Shown piece by piece: positions 9,620 to 17,679 of a stretch of 64,000 bases of DNA; the stretch's first letter is position 1; the number at the start of each line of letters is the position of its first letter. Location: positions 1 through 64,000 of the forward strand of contig NZ_BCWX01000005.1 in assembly GCF_001894805.1 (NCBI RefSeq), read 5' to 3'. The notes beneath the pieces were generated by a model. It was given only the letters and a program-made list of their open reading frames with translations, was not told the origin of the DNA and did no database searches. Position numbers and translations under genes: made by a program. The DNA comes from Rhodococcus globerulus NBRC 14531. Its GTDB lineage: Bacteria > Actinomycetota > Actinomycetes > Mycobacteriales > Mycobacteriaceae.

Positions 9620-10843
9620 TCAGCTCCCTCCCATTAGTCCCGCGATACGGTCTACCGCGTCGCGTTGCATCGTGGGTGTTACATGGCTGTACACGTTCAT
9701 CGTCGTCGCGATTGTCGAATGCCCTAGGCGTTCCTGCACCACCTTGGGGTGTACGCCGGCCTCCAGGAGCAGGGTGGCATGGGTGTGACGCAAGCCCTTC
9801 AGTGTCATAGCCGGCATGGCGTCCTCCCCTAACGCTGCCTGAGCCTTCACCACCCGCAACCGGAAGCGCCGCGAGATCTCGTTGGGGCTACGAGTGCCAC
9901 CGTCGAGGTTCCCGAACATGAAACTGCGTGCACCTGTGAGTTGGAGGGACACGGCACCCCGCTGCACCCGCCAGGCTTTGAGCGCTGCGATCGTTTCGCC
10001 GTCCAGGTCGATTACCCGGGCACCGCCCGTTTTGGTGAGCTTCACGGCGTCTCGTGCGGTGGTGTCCAGTGCGCGCCGGATGCTGAGCCGGGAGTTCGCG
10101 AGGTCGAGGTCTGCCCACTGCAACGCGAGTGCTTCGGATCGTCGGACCCCGGTCATTGCCACTGTCTGCCACAGGGGGAACAGTTCGTCGTCGAGGATGC
10201 CCTTGTTCCATTTCAGGAATGCTGTCAGTTGCTCGGCTGTCCAGGTGGACTGTTCCGGGGCTTGAGCTTTGATCTGGCGGCCTGTGGGGGCTTTGACTAC
10301 GCCTCGTTTGCGTGCTGGGTTGACTGCTATGTATCCGTCGTCTTTGGCGGCGTCGAGCATGGCTCCGAGGCAGACGTGCACTTTGTTGACGGAGTTGGCG
10401 GAGAGCGGCTTTCCTTTGTTCTTGCCGTCCTTGCGTCCGTTGTGAAGTAGGTGCTTGTAGTGGGCTGCGAGTCGGGTGGCGGTGAGCTTGTCGAGTGGCA
10501 GTTTCCCGAGTTCAGGTTTGATGTGGTTGTTGGCGATGCGTTTGTATCCGGCGATGGTGGATGCTTCGAGCTGTAGGCCGGTGATCCATTGGTCGATGAA
10601 AGTTGCGACTGTGGGTGCGGTGCGAACGAATTTGATTTGGTTTTTGAGCTGATTTTTGGCGTCGGTGAGTGCGTTGTCGGCGTCTTCGGCTGTTGCGAAT
10701 CCTGCTTTGCCGGTTTGTCGTTCGCCGTCGTCGGGGCGTTCGGGGTCGATGGGTACCCATATTTGGTAGCGCCATCGGACGCCGGCGTTGGTTTTGTAGC
10801 TGGTGATGCTGCCTTTACCTGCTCGCCTGCTACGCCTCGCCAT
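9620..10843 (-). CDS. int: Tyrosine site-specific integrase
   Basis: A 407-residue phage-type recombinase. The N-terminal 60 residues form an AP2-like/arm-binding region (GSITSYKTNAGVRWRYQIWVP), then a SAM-like core-binding domain (residues 75-170) and the catalytic domain. Catalytic residues seen are R234 in TGVRRSEAL, K in LTKTGG, R352 in LKGLRHTHAT, H375 in ERLGHS and Y385 in MNVYSHV. The usual box II His is Lys349. ATG at 10843 follows AGGAAAGG; it overlaps the repressor stop by 14 bp, so the two genes form a unit. It should recombine at the 3' end of tRNA-Ser. Confidence 0.95.
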   Translation of the reverse strand: MARRSRRAGKGSITSYKTNAGVRWRYQIWVPIDPERPDDGERQTGKAGFATAEDADNALTDAKNQLKNQIKFVRTAPTVATFIDQWITGLQLEASTIAGYKRIANNHIKPELGKLPLDKLTATRLAAHYKHLLHNGRKDGKNKGKPLSANSVNKVHVCLGAMLDAAKDDGYIAVNPARKRGVVKAPTGRQIKAQAPEQSTWTAEQLTAFLKWNKGILDDELFPLWQTVAMTGVRRSEALALQWADLDLANSRLSIRRALDTTARDAVKLTKTGGARVIDLDGETIAALKAWRVQRGAVSLQLTGARSFMFGNLDGGTRSPNEISRRFRLRVVKAQAALGEDAMPAMTLKGLRHTHATLLLEAGVHPKVVQERLGHSTIATTMNVYSHVTPTMQRDAVDRIAGLMGGS

Positions 10844-11405
10844 CGGAACCAACCTTTCCTGTGCTGTAGCCGAGCCCTTCGAGGGACTCCCTGGTCAACT
10901 GTGCAACTCGTTCGAGTTCAGCGATGCGCGATTCGCTTTGAGCTCGTTGAGCCTTCGGAATGGCGCCCACGGAGAGCGCAGCTCGTAGCTCCTCTAGCTC
11001 GCTCTCTCCTGCCGCCAACATGCGCATGAGCGTTAAATCTCGGTTGCGTGGTCCCGCCGCCAGAAGATCCAACGGTTTCGAGGTCTCCCCCGTAAAACGT
11101 TGGAGCGCTCGCCACGAAGTCTCAGTCTTGCCTGGCAGGTACTCACATTCGCCATTGACCAACTTAGGAAAGAGAAGCTGAACAGGCGGAATGTCCAATG
11201 CTTCGGCCAGTATGACGAGTTCGGCTACATCGAACTTCGCTCCTCGGTGACCGTTCTCTAGCTTCCCGATCGCTACGCGATGGATCGAATGCCCAAGTTT
11301 TTCGGTCTCTTCGGAGAGTCGCGCTGCGGTCCATCCGCGTGCAGTTCGATTCGACTTAACCGCCTGACCTATTCGGTCTGCCAGCGCCTTATCCCATTCC
11401 GCCAT
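10830..11405 (-). CDS. XRE-family repressor of the element
   Basis: A 191-residue protein with an N-terminal helix-turn-helix (KSNRTARGWTAARLSEETEK, then HRVAIGKLENGHRGAKFDVAELVILAEALDIPP) over residues 8-75. The C-terminal half is acidic and helical with predicted coiled coil (AQRAQSESRIAELERVAQLTRESLEGL). ATG at 11405 is preceded by AAAGGTG. It is divergent from the excisionase-like gene, the position of a master lysogeny repressor. In satellites this slot is held by the protein that senses the helper phage; whether that applies here is inference. Confidence 0.9.
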   Translation of the reverse strand: MAEWDKALADRIGQAVKSNRTARGWTAARLSEETEKLGHSIHRVAIGKLENGHRGAKFDVAELVILAEALDIPPVQLLFPKLVNGECEYLPGKTETSWRALQRFTGETSKPLDLLAAGPRNRDLTLMRMLAAGESELEELRAALSVGAIPKAQRAQSESRIAELERVAQLTRESLEGLGYSTGKVGSDGEA

Positions 11406-11537
11406 GCTTTCACCTTTCGATTCTTCCGATTCTCGACACAGCTTACACATGTAGTCGCAAATCAGATCATCGTGCTACGCTTCCGAACAACGACATACCA
11501 ACTGAGGTTTGTTTCGTTTTAGAAGATTGGAGCAGGC
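11406..11537. promoter_or_regulatory. Divergent control region of the element
   Basis: This 132-bp stretch is AT-richer than its surroundings and separates the leftward repressor/integrase unit from the rightward operon. It must contain both promoters and presumably the repressor operators. I see no long perfect palindrome in it. Confidence 0.55.
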
Positions 11538-11738
11538 GTGAGCGTCACTCTTAAGGAAATCCGGGAGTCGGATTCGCCGACTATCCCGGTCCAGACTGGT
11601 GCTGACTTGGCGTGCGTGGATGTGCGCACATTCCGCAAGGGCATCGAGGACGGAACGATCCCGGCAATTCGAATCGGCAAGCGAGTGCTCGTTTTACGCG
11701 AGCCATTCCTTGCTCTGCTTGGCGTCACAAATGACTGA
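11538..11738 (+). CDS. Excisionase-like MerR-fold DNA-binding protein
   Basis: A 66-residue protein with the winged-helix excisionase layout: SVQTGADLACVDVRTFRKGIEDGTIPAIRIGKRVLVLR matches helix, turn, helix, then the wing with RIGKR. Such proteins bend att DNA for excision or act as operon activators (AlpA-like). GTG at 11538 lies behind GGAG. It is the first gene of the rightward operon, opposite the repressor. Confidence 0.82.
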   Translation: MSVTLKEIRESDSPTIPVQTGADLACVDVRTFRKGIEDGTIPAIRIGKRVLVLREPFLALLGVTND

Positions 11739-11817
11739 AGGCCTCGTCGTAAGCCCAGCGGCTGCAACCGCTGGCGACGAGACCTTCACCCGAACAATCC
11801 CCCAACAGGAGACTCAG

Positions 11818-12108
11818 ATGTCCACCAGTAAAGCATCCAGCGAAGAATTTCGCACCATCGTCAGCATTCCCAAACGGGGCGTCTTCGATGCGATCGCCGT
11901 TGCCGCGTACATCGAACGCGACGAGCACGGTGACGAAATTGACCGTGTGGTGATGTTGAACGAGATCACCATTCCGTGTGACGGCGTTGACGATCTGATT
12001 GTGGCGCTTGCGGAAGCCCGCGATTCTGTCGACGGTTTGCACCTCACAATTGACTCCCTCCAAGGGGTTGTGCGCGAGATGGCACGCCGGGCCGAGGGGG
12101 ACGAATGA
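11818..12108 (+). CDS. Hypothetical 96-residue element protein
   Basis: No family recognised. The protein is acidic (pattern IERDEHGDEIDRVVMLNEITIPCDGVDDLIVALAEARDSVDGL) with an alpha/beta look and a helical C-terminus. ATG at 11818 follows AGGAG closely. Its TGA overlaps the start of the next gene as ATGA. It belongs to the tightly coupled early block of the element. Confidence 0.75.
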   Translation: MSTSKASSEEFRTIVSIPKRGVFDAIAVAAYIERDEHGDEIDRVVMLNEITIPCDGVDDLIVALAEARDSVDGLHLTIDSLQGVVREMARRAEGDE

Positions 12109-12284
12109 CCATCATCACCGCAGAGTCGGTAGCAAGTCAGTTTGCAGCTCAACGCAACCTGACCTTCGACGAATCGGAAGTCGTGATTGGTTGGTCGATT
12201 GGCGTGTTTGGAGATGGCGAGATCAGTGCCGAAACGGCCGCGGATCTGCCACGGCTCCTCCTTACTAGCTTCGACTGGTCGTGA
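12105..12284 (+). CDS. Hypothetical 59-residue element protein
   Basis: A short acidic reading frame translated as MTIITAESVASQFAAQRNL and onward, ending in LLLTSFDWS. It starts inside the ATGA overlap with the upstream gene and its stop overlaps a GTG start downstream, so support comes mainly from translational coupling at both ends. It is shorter than usual gene-finder cutoffs. Function unknown. Confidence 0.6.
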   Translation: MTIITAESVASQFAAQRNLTFDESEVVIGWSIGVFGDGEISAETAADLPRLLLTSFDWS

Positions 12285-12571
12285 CGCGTATGACTATCGT
12301 CTCCGAGTTGCGCCGTCGACGCGCTGCCTGCCACCGGATGGAACGGCTCACTTGCGGGTGTGTCGACACATGGACGTGCACATGCCACGAAAACCGAAGT
12401 GTAAATACCGATCCCGAGTTGGTGAAGGTCGTCGCCGAGCATCTGTTCGCCGCGACTGGTGGCCCGGGACTCGGTTTCAACGCAGAAGCAGGGCGCGCCC
12501 TGTGGAGACGTGGCGGCGCTGATGCCCGTCTCGCCGAACGAATCAACAGGTGCGGAGGCATCAACATATGA
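12281..12571 (+). CDS. Small Cys-rich putative zinc-binding protein
   Basis: A 96-residue protein with a compact cluster CHRMERLTCGCVDTWTCTC plus a following His, giving six Cys and two His within 20 residues, enough for one or two zinc sites. The C-terminal half is helical and basic. The start may be GTG 12281 (GTGA overlap with the previous stop) or ATG 12290. Its TGA overlaps the ATPase start as ATGA. No family recognised; a DNA-binding or protein-binding zinc knuckle is plausible. Confidence 0.68.
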   Translation: MTRMTIVSELRRRRAACHRMERLTCGCVDTWTCTCHENRSVNTDPELVKVVAEHLFAATGGPGLGFNAEAGRALWRRGGADARLAERINRCGGINI

Positions 12572-13716
12572 GAGTTATCAACTCACCCGCGGAGGTGATC
12601 GAAATCAGTCAACGGCATACAGAGCCTGAACCGCATGTTCTCGATGGGATGGTGGATGGTGCTTGGCTTGACGCGCAACACTTCCCACCGTTGCAGTGGA
12701 GTGTGCAGGGCATCGTCCCGGAGGGCTTCGGGTTGATCGTCGCACCACCGAAGGCCGGAAAGTCATGGTTCGTGGCCGGTATCGGCCTCGCTTGCGCCAC
12801 AGGCGGTCTCGCACTGGGAAAGATATCGGTGTCACGGCGTCCGGTGCTGTACATGGCTTTGGAGGATGGACATCGGCGCTTGCAGGGCAGGTTCCGGCAG
12901 ATACTCGGTGAGGGTGTACCGATTCCGAAAGATCTGCACGTCATCGTCAAGGCTCAACCGCTTGCTGTTGTGGCGATGATTTCCGAGTTCTTGGATCGAC
13001 ATTCCGATAAGGCTCCGTTGATCATTCTGGACACGCTCGGGAAGGTGAAGCCCCCCAAGCGTGCTGGGGAGGATGCGTACACCGCGGACTATGCGATCGG
13101 AACGAAGCTCAAAGACCTCGTGGATGCAGTGTCGGGTTCGAGCTTGTTGGTGGTGCACCACACGCGCAAAGCGGAGTCGTCGGACTTCGTTGACGCGGTG
13201 TCGGGTACGCAGGGCATCGCGGGGTCGGCTGACTTCATTCTTGTGTTGGCGCGCAAGCGTAAGTCCGATGATGCGGTGCTTGCTGTGACAGGTCGTGACG
13301 TGCCCGAGAACGAGTACGCCCTCACAACCTCTGATGGTCGGTGGTCACTCGATGGTATGGATCTGACGGATGCGGCTGCCACCGTTGAGAGCAGGCAGCA
13401 GAAAACGGCACTCGCTGATAGGTCCATGGAGATTCTTCGGTTCGTGTCCTCGCGCCCGGAGACCACAGCGAAGGATGTCGAAGCCGAGTTCACCGATATC
13501 AACAACAACGATGCCGGCACTTACCTTCGTCGCCTTCACGAGGCCGGTCACATCAGCAAGCCTCGACGCGGCACTTACTCACCTGTGTCTGAACCGTCTG
13601 AAGTGTCTGAACGGTATGAATCAGCAGGTCATACCGACCAGGGAGAACCTTCAGTTTCAGACGCTTCACACACTTCAGACACTTCTCTGTTCGCAGCCAC
13701 GGAGGGAATCGCATGA
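12568..13716 (+). CDS. RepA-like RecA-fold ATPase (AAA_25)
   Basis: A 382-residue P-loop ATPase like plasmid RepA/DnaB-type helicase-loading proteins found in phages and satellites. Walker A is APPKAGKS (residues about 59-66) and Walker B is LIILDTLG near residue 152-159, with VVHHTRKA and SADFILVLARK as further RecA-fold motifs. A winged-helix-like segment (LRFVSSRPETTAKDVEAEF, then YLRRLHEAGHISKPRRG) follows, and the tail is rich in Ser/Thr/Glu. It probably acts in element replication after induction, although no separate primase or origin-binding gene is seen. Confidence 0.88.
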   Translation: MRVINSPAEVIEISQRHTEPEPHVLDGMVDGAWLDAQHFPPLQWSVQGIVPEGFGLIVAPPKAGKSWFVAGIGLACATGGLALGKISVSRRPVLYMALEDGHRRLQGRFRQILGEGVPIPKDLHVIVKAQPLAVVAMISEFLDRHSDKAPLIILDTLGKVKPPKRAGEDAYTADYAIGTKLKDLVDAVSGSSLLVVHHTRKAESSDFVDAVSGTQGIAGSADFILVLARKRKSDDAVLAVTGRDVPENEYALTTSDGRWSLDGMDLTDAAATVESRQQKTALADRSMEILRFVSSRPETTAKDVEAEFTDINNNDAGTYLRRLHEAGHISKPRRGTYSPVSEPSEVSERYESAGHTDQGEPSVSDASHTSDTSLFAATEGIA

Positions 13717-13898
13717 CGACACGCAAAGAATCCCTCTCCTCGACGCTCGACCTCATCTCTCTCATCGGGGAAGAGCGGTTCGAGGAAGTCCATACCGTTT
13801 TGACGTCGATGTCCGACGCCGAACGAACCGGAGTCCTACTCTCCGCCATCGCATTCGCTGCCACAGCGTTCAAACTCATCGAGGAGAACAACTCATGA
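13713..13898 (+). CDS. Hypothetical 61-residue element protein
   Basis: No family recognised. The small protein is helical and acidic (MTTRKESLSSTLDLISLIG, then a hydrophobic helix LLSAIAFAATAFKLIEE). Starts and ends by ATGA overlaps with its neighbours, which supports expression. Confidence 0.65.
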   Translation: MTTRKESLSSTLDLISLIGEERFEEVHTVLTSMSDAERTGVLLSAIAFAATAFKLIEENNS

Positions 13899-14083
13899 CC
13901 AACGAAATCCGCACCGGTGATCTGCTCGGTTTGGCACGCGTCCAGTCCCGCCGCCGACTGAAGTCACTTGCCAACATCGCAGTCAAATTCGAACCCGAAC
14001 AGCTCACACTCTTGAACTCACTGCTCGACGAGTTCGCCCGCAAATCGTCCATCATCCGCGCACAGGAGAACCAGAATGTCTGA
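13895..14083 (+). CDS. Hypothetical 62-residue element protein
   Basis: No family recognised. The 62 residues are mostly helical and amphipathic (VQSRRRLKSLANIAVKF, EQLTLLNSLLDEFARKSSI), suggesting a helical bundle or a partner-binding peptide. Coupled by ATGA to the upstream gene, and it overlaps the scaffold-like gene by 8 bp. Confidence 0.62.
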   Translation: MTNEIRTGDLLGLARVQSRRRLKSLANIAVKFEPEQLTLLNSLLDEFARKSSIIRAQENQNV

Positions 14084-14537
14084 AAACTTCGCACCCGAAA
14101 CCGTTGACGCCCTGCCCTCGTGGGCGCAGAAGATGATCGGTGACCTACGCACCGAAGCAGCCACCAACCGCAAAGCCGCCACCGACGCACAAACCGAACG
14201 CGACACCTACCGCGACGAGCTGACAGGTATCGCATCGAAGACCGCCCTCGACGGACTGACAGGCATCCTCGCCGATCCTGAAGACCTCGCCCGGTACGTC
14301 GACACCACCACCCTGCTCGGTGACGACGGTAAGCCCGATCCCGGCAAGTACACCGAAGCCGCGCAGACCCTCATCTCCGAACGCCCGCATCTCGGTATCC
14401 CCGCCCCGCGCACAGCAGGCAAGTCCGGCGTCGAGGTCACAGGTGGACGCACCCACGCCCCTCGTGCCGCCGACCCCGCCGCGCAGATCGCAGCCGGTAC
14501 CGCCGACTTCGTGAGCCTGGTGCAAGGCGCAAGCTAG
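14076..14537 (+). CDS. Putative capsid scaffold protein
   Basis: A 153-residue, helical, charged protein directly before the capsid gene. LPSWAQKMIGDLRTEAATNRK and the following TDAQTERDTYRDELTG give a coiled-coil segment at residues 13-50, and the C-terminus is Ala/Gly-rich with GKSGVEVTGGRTHAPRA. Position, size and composition match phage scaffold proteins (GP20-like minor structural family), not a specific domain hit. In a satellite, a private scaffold could set head size. Confidence 0.65.
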   Translation: MSENFAPETVDALPSWAQKMIGDLRTEAATNRKAATDAQTERDTYRDELTGIASKTALDGLTGILADPEDLARYVDTTTLLGDDGKPDPGKYTEAAQTLISERPHLGIPAPRTAGKSGVEVTGGRTHAPRAADPAAQIAAGTADFVSLVQGAS

Positions 14538-14819
14538 ACAACAGATCCCGATACCCCCACCCGGTTCTAGATACCCGGTGGGGGTATCTGCTATTGTCAC
14601 TGTGACGGATCGGCCTGGCGCTGAGATGTCACACCCCCGGTGTATGAGCGGGCAAGGTTTCCAATCGGGAACCTTTCTCGCCACCACCCCCGAGGTCCGG
14701 CACCTCAAACGTACGACTGCTAGAGCTTGACGCTCGCAGTCAATCCCCTTGGCGTACAACGCTATCCCTTTGCCGGGCACTCGCGCACGATCCCGGCCCT
14801 GACATACCAGGAGCCTCCC
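14538..14819 (+). other. Structured 282-bp untranslated stretch before the capsid gene
   Basis: No gene is seen. Stem-loops are GATACCCCCACC at 14550-14561 with its complement at 14577-14588; GTCACTGTGAC at 14596-14606; AAGGTTTCC at 14654-14662 with GGGAACCTT at 14667-14675; and GACTGC at 14715-14720 with GCAGTC at 14736-14741. None has a U-run, so these look like RNA structures or a processing/attenuation region that separates early from head genes. Confidence 0.6.
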
Positions 14820-15701
14820 ATGGCACTCTCCACCGCAACCGCCGGATCTGTCCTCTCCGCCGAGCAGATCACCAACATCATCACCGTCCCTTTGCAGAAG
14901 GCATCCGTCTTCCTCGCGGCCGGCCCCACCATCATCGACGCCCACGGACCCGTCCGAATCCCCACCTACACCGGCTCGACTTCCCCGTCCTGGCACGGCG
15001 AGAACGAACTCATCGATGAGGTTGAACCCACATTCTCCGAAGTGCTGCTGTTGGATCCGAAGATCGAGTCCATCAAGTCGCTGCATCGCTACTCCAACGA
15101 GCTTGCCCGTCAGTCCGTCACAGAGACCATCGGCGCAATCCAGTCCCGGATGATCACCGACGTTGCCGGCAAGATCGACGACACGTTCATTGCAGGCACC
15201 GGCGCAGGCGGCACCCAGCCGAAGGGCATCCTGTCGTACTCGGGTGTGCAGGACATGGCCGCGATCGGCGTTCCCGCACTCGATGATCTGCATGACGCCG
15301 AAGGCTTGGCACTCGGTGCGGAGGTCGACCCGACCCGCCTTCGGTGGATGATGCACTCCCGAGACTTCGTGGCAATCCGCAAGATCAAGGACACCGCAGG
15401 CCGCTACATCGTGCAGCCTGACGTCACCCAGTCCGGCGCGTACCAGCTTCTCGGGCACTCTGTCGTCGTCACCAACCGCATCCCCGTCAACGGCGGCACC
15501 GGCACCAACGAATCGTCCATCGTCCTCGCTGACATGTCGATGATCACCGTGGCCCGAGACATGGCCCCCACCGTCACCCTGCTTGACCAGACGTTTGGCG
15601 ACTATGACCAGCAGGCCATCCGCGTTGTCTGCCGCTACGACGCCGCACCCGTCAACCCCAAGGGCATCGTGATCCTTCGCGGTGTGAAGCTCACGGCCTG
15701 A
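14820..15701 (+). CDS. HK97-fold major capsid protein
   Basis: A 293-residue phage major capsid protein. Family landmarks are VPLQKASVFLAAGPT and VRIPTYTG at the N-arm, ENELIDEVEPTFSEVLLLDPKI for the E-loop/P-domain, RQSVTETIGAIQSRMITDVAGKIDD for the spine helix, and IDDTFIAGTGAGGTQPKGIL typical of HK97-type capsids. ATG at 14820 follows CAGGAG; the frame reads further upstream but lacks a ribosome site. There is no N-terminal delta domain, which agrees with the separate scaffold-like protein and with no protease gene. Confidence 0.93.
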   Translation: MALSTATAGSVLSAEQITNIITVPLQKASVFLAAGPTIIDAHGPVRIPTYTGSTSPSWHGENELIDEVEPTFSEVLLLDPKIESIKSLHRYSNELARQSVTETIGAIQSRMITDVAGKIDDTFIAGTGAGGTQPKGILSYSGVQDMAAIGVPALDDLHDAEGLALGAEVDPTRLRWMMHSRDFVAIRKIKDTAGRYIVQPDVTQSGAYQLLGHSVVVTNRIPVNGGTGTNESSIVLADMSMITVARDMAPTVTLLDQTFGDYDQQAIRVVCRYDAAPVNPKGIVILRGVKLTA

Positions 15702-15704
15702 CAC

Positions 15705-16205
15705 ATGGCAGGCGCACCCATCCGGCGCGCCCGCAAGAAAGCAGGCGTGGAGGTCACCCCCTTCACGCCTGCTTTCCCCGGGCAAGAGTTCGAAGGCCAA
15801 CGCCCACCCTTCGAGAAAAACAACACCCTGTCGTTGAAGCACGGCGCGCACTCTGAACGCTCCCTCAAACCCATCGCCGAAGCATGGGTGAAAACTGCAC
15901 TCGCCCAGTGTGCGTACCTCCGAGACCCGTCCTACGAACCGGCACTACTCGCATGGGCACGCTTTGAAGCCAAGTGCGATCTGCTGCACGACTGGATCGA
16001 CGAGAACGGCCTAATCGACGACTACGGCCAAGCGACACCCGCCGCGAAACTGCTCCCCACCTACGAGGGCAGAGCCGCAGCACTCCGCGCAACCCTAGGT
16101 ATGGACCCGATCAGTCGAGCGAAGCTCCAACGGGACGCCGCTGCAACACAAGTAGACCTAGCCGCACTCATGGCACAAGAGGACACCGAAGATGACCGCA
16201 CTTGA
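15705..16205 (+). CDS. Terminase small subunit-like protein
   Basis: A 166-residue protein just before the large terminase, overlapping it by 14 bp. Early residues are basic (MAGAPIRRARKKAG), followed by the NNTLSLKHGAHSERSLKPIAEAW region that recurs in small actinophage terminase subunits, and a helical C-terminus with GMDPISRAKLQRDAAATQVDLAALM. It would select the element's packaging site, a key satellite function. Confidence 0.78.
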   Translation: MAGAPIRRARKKAGVEVTPFTPAFPGQEFEGQRPPFEKNNTLSLKHGAHSERSLKPIAEAWVKTALAQCAYLRDPSYEPALLAWARFEAKCDLLHDWIDENGLIDDYGQATPAAKLLPTYEGRAAALRATLGMDPISRAKLQRDAAATQVDLAALMAQEDTEDDRT

Positions 16206-17679
16206 TCGCACACTAATCCGCGACGCCCGCAACGATATCGACGTATTCGCCCGCAAAATCGCCAAAGCACCACTGTGGCCGCACCAACTCGAACTCGCCA
16301 ACAGTCCCGCAAAGATCCGTTGCGTCAACAGTGGAAGGCAGGCCGGCAAGAGTTTCACCCTCGCCATGCTCGCCCTCCACCAAGCGTTCAGCGTCCCCGG
16401 ATCCAAAACACTCATCCTCTCCGCGGGTGAAGAGGCCGCCAAGGTACTGCTCGCATCCATCGGCGAACTGCTGTCCTCCCCACTGCTTGCCGGCGCCGCT
16501 ATCGAAGAAAACAAGTCCCGCATCGTCCTGTCCACAGGCTCCGAAATTGTGTGCGTGCCCGCATCCACCCGCCAAGTTCGAGGCCGATCGATCGATCTTT
16601 TGATTTTGGACGAGGCGAACTTTATGGCCGAAGACCTCTGGACCGCAGCAAAGTTCACCATCATCGCCCGCCCAGGCTCACGCGTCGTCATGGCATCCTC
16701 ACCCTGGACCCAAGACCACTTCTTCGCCCGCACCTGGCGAGAAGGCAACCTCAACCCCTCCCACCAACACGCCTCATTCCATTGGCCGTCCACCGTCTCA
16801 CCCCTCGTCGACACCGAACTTCTCGCCACTTTCGAAGCCACCATGACGGCCCGCGACTACGCCCGAGAAGTCCTCGCACAATGGGTAGACGACCAAGGGG
16901 CTTACTTCACCACCACCGAACTCGACGCCGCAGTAGCCGACTACACCCTCACCCCACCAGACAAAGCCCACGGACAACTCGCAGTCGGAGGCGTCGACTG
17001 GGGATTCAACGACTCCAACGCCCTCGTACTGCTCGGCATCCTCGACGACCAAGAACTCAACCGCCACAAACACCAAGACGAACTCGTCTACTTCCTGCCC
17101 TGGCTCGAATCCCACGCCAAAATGCAGTACGCCGACTTCATCAACCGACTCACCGAAGTCGCACGCGGCTACAGCATCGTCCGCTACATCAGCGAAACCA
17201 ACGGCGTCGGAGCCATGCCCACCCAAGTCCTCCGCAACGCCATGGACCGCGAACGCCACCTGCACCGCGGCCCGTACAGCCAAACCATGGTCACCCCCGT
17301 CACCACCGACAACCGCCGCAAAGTGTCCGGCTACGGAGCAATCAAACTCCTCCTCCAGCAAGGCCGCCTTGTACTCCCCAGAAACCCCGAACTGTTGAAG
17401 CAACTGCACTCACTGACCTACGAGATGACCCCCAGCGGAAACATCAAGATCGAAGTAGCAGCACATGCCGGCCACGACGACCTCGCCGACGCACTCATGC
17501 AAGTCGCATCCGCAGTCGAAGGCAACTACACCAGCTGGAGACCCGACAACCCACGCCCCACCAAATGCGACATCCTCACCACCGGCAACGGCACACGCAT
17601 CCCCGAACAACCCCGATGCTGGAGCCTCCCCCACGCACTCCTCCGACACCGAGGATCCGACCACCACGACGGCTGGTAA
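16192..17679 (+). CDS. Terminase large subunit
   Basis: A 495-residue DNA packaging ATPase/nuclease. The ATPase domain has the Walker A-like SGRQAGKS (residues 47-54), Walker B LLILDEANF with D140/E141, and the coupling motif MASSPW. The RNase H-like nuclease has VDWGFNDSN with D269, a middle acidic motif around ISETNGVGA, and a C-terminal HDDLADAL. All key residues are intact. It is the last gene of the rightward operon; no portal gene follows, which is the usual neighbour. Confidence 0.95.
   Translation: MTALDRTLIRDARNDIDVFARKIAKAPLWPHQLELANSPAKIRCVNSGRQAGKSFTLAMLALHQAFSVPGSKTLILSAGEEAAKVLLASIGELLSSPLLAGAAIEENKSRIVLSTGSEIVCVPASTRQVRGRSIDLLILDEANFMAEDLWTAAKFTIIARPGSRVVMASSPWTQDHFFARTWREGNLNPSHQHASFHWPSTVSPLVDTELLATFEATMTARDYAREVLAQWVDDQGAYFTTTELDAAVADYTLTPPDKAHGQLAVGGVDWGFNDSNALVLLGILDDQELNRHKHQDELVYFLPWLESHAKMQYADFINRLTEVARGYSIVRYISETNGVGAMPTQVLRNAMDRERHLHRGPYSQTMVTPVTTDNRRKVSGYGAIKLLLQQGRLVLPRNPELLKQLHSLTYEMTPSGNIKIEVAAHAGHDDLADALMQVASAVEGNYTSWRPDNPRPTKCDILTTGNGTRIPEQPRCWSLPHALLRHRGSDHHDGW

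Noticed and set aside
14145..15851. A 568-residue open frame on the minus strand across the scaffold and capsid genes
   Set aside because: It is Gly/Val/Cys-rich with no family likeness and lies antisense to well-supported head genes.
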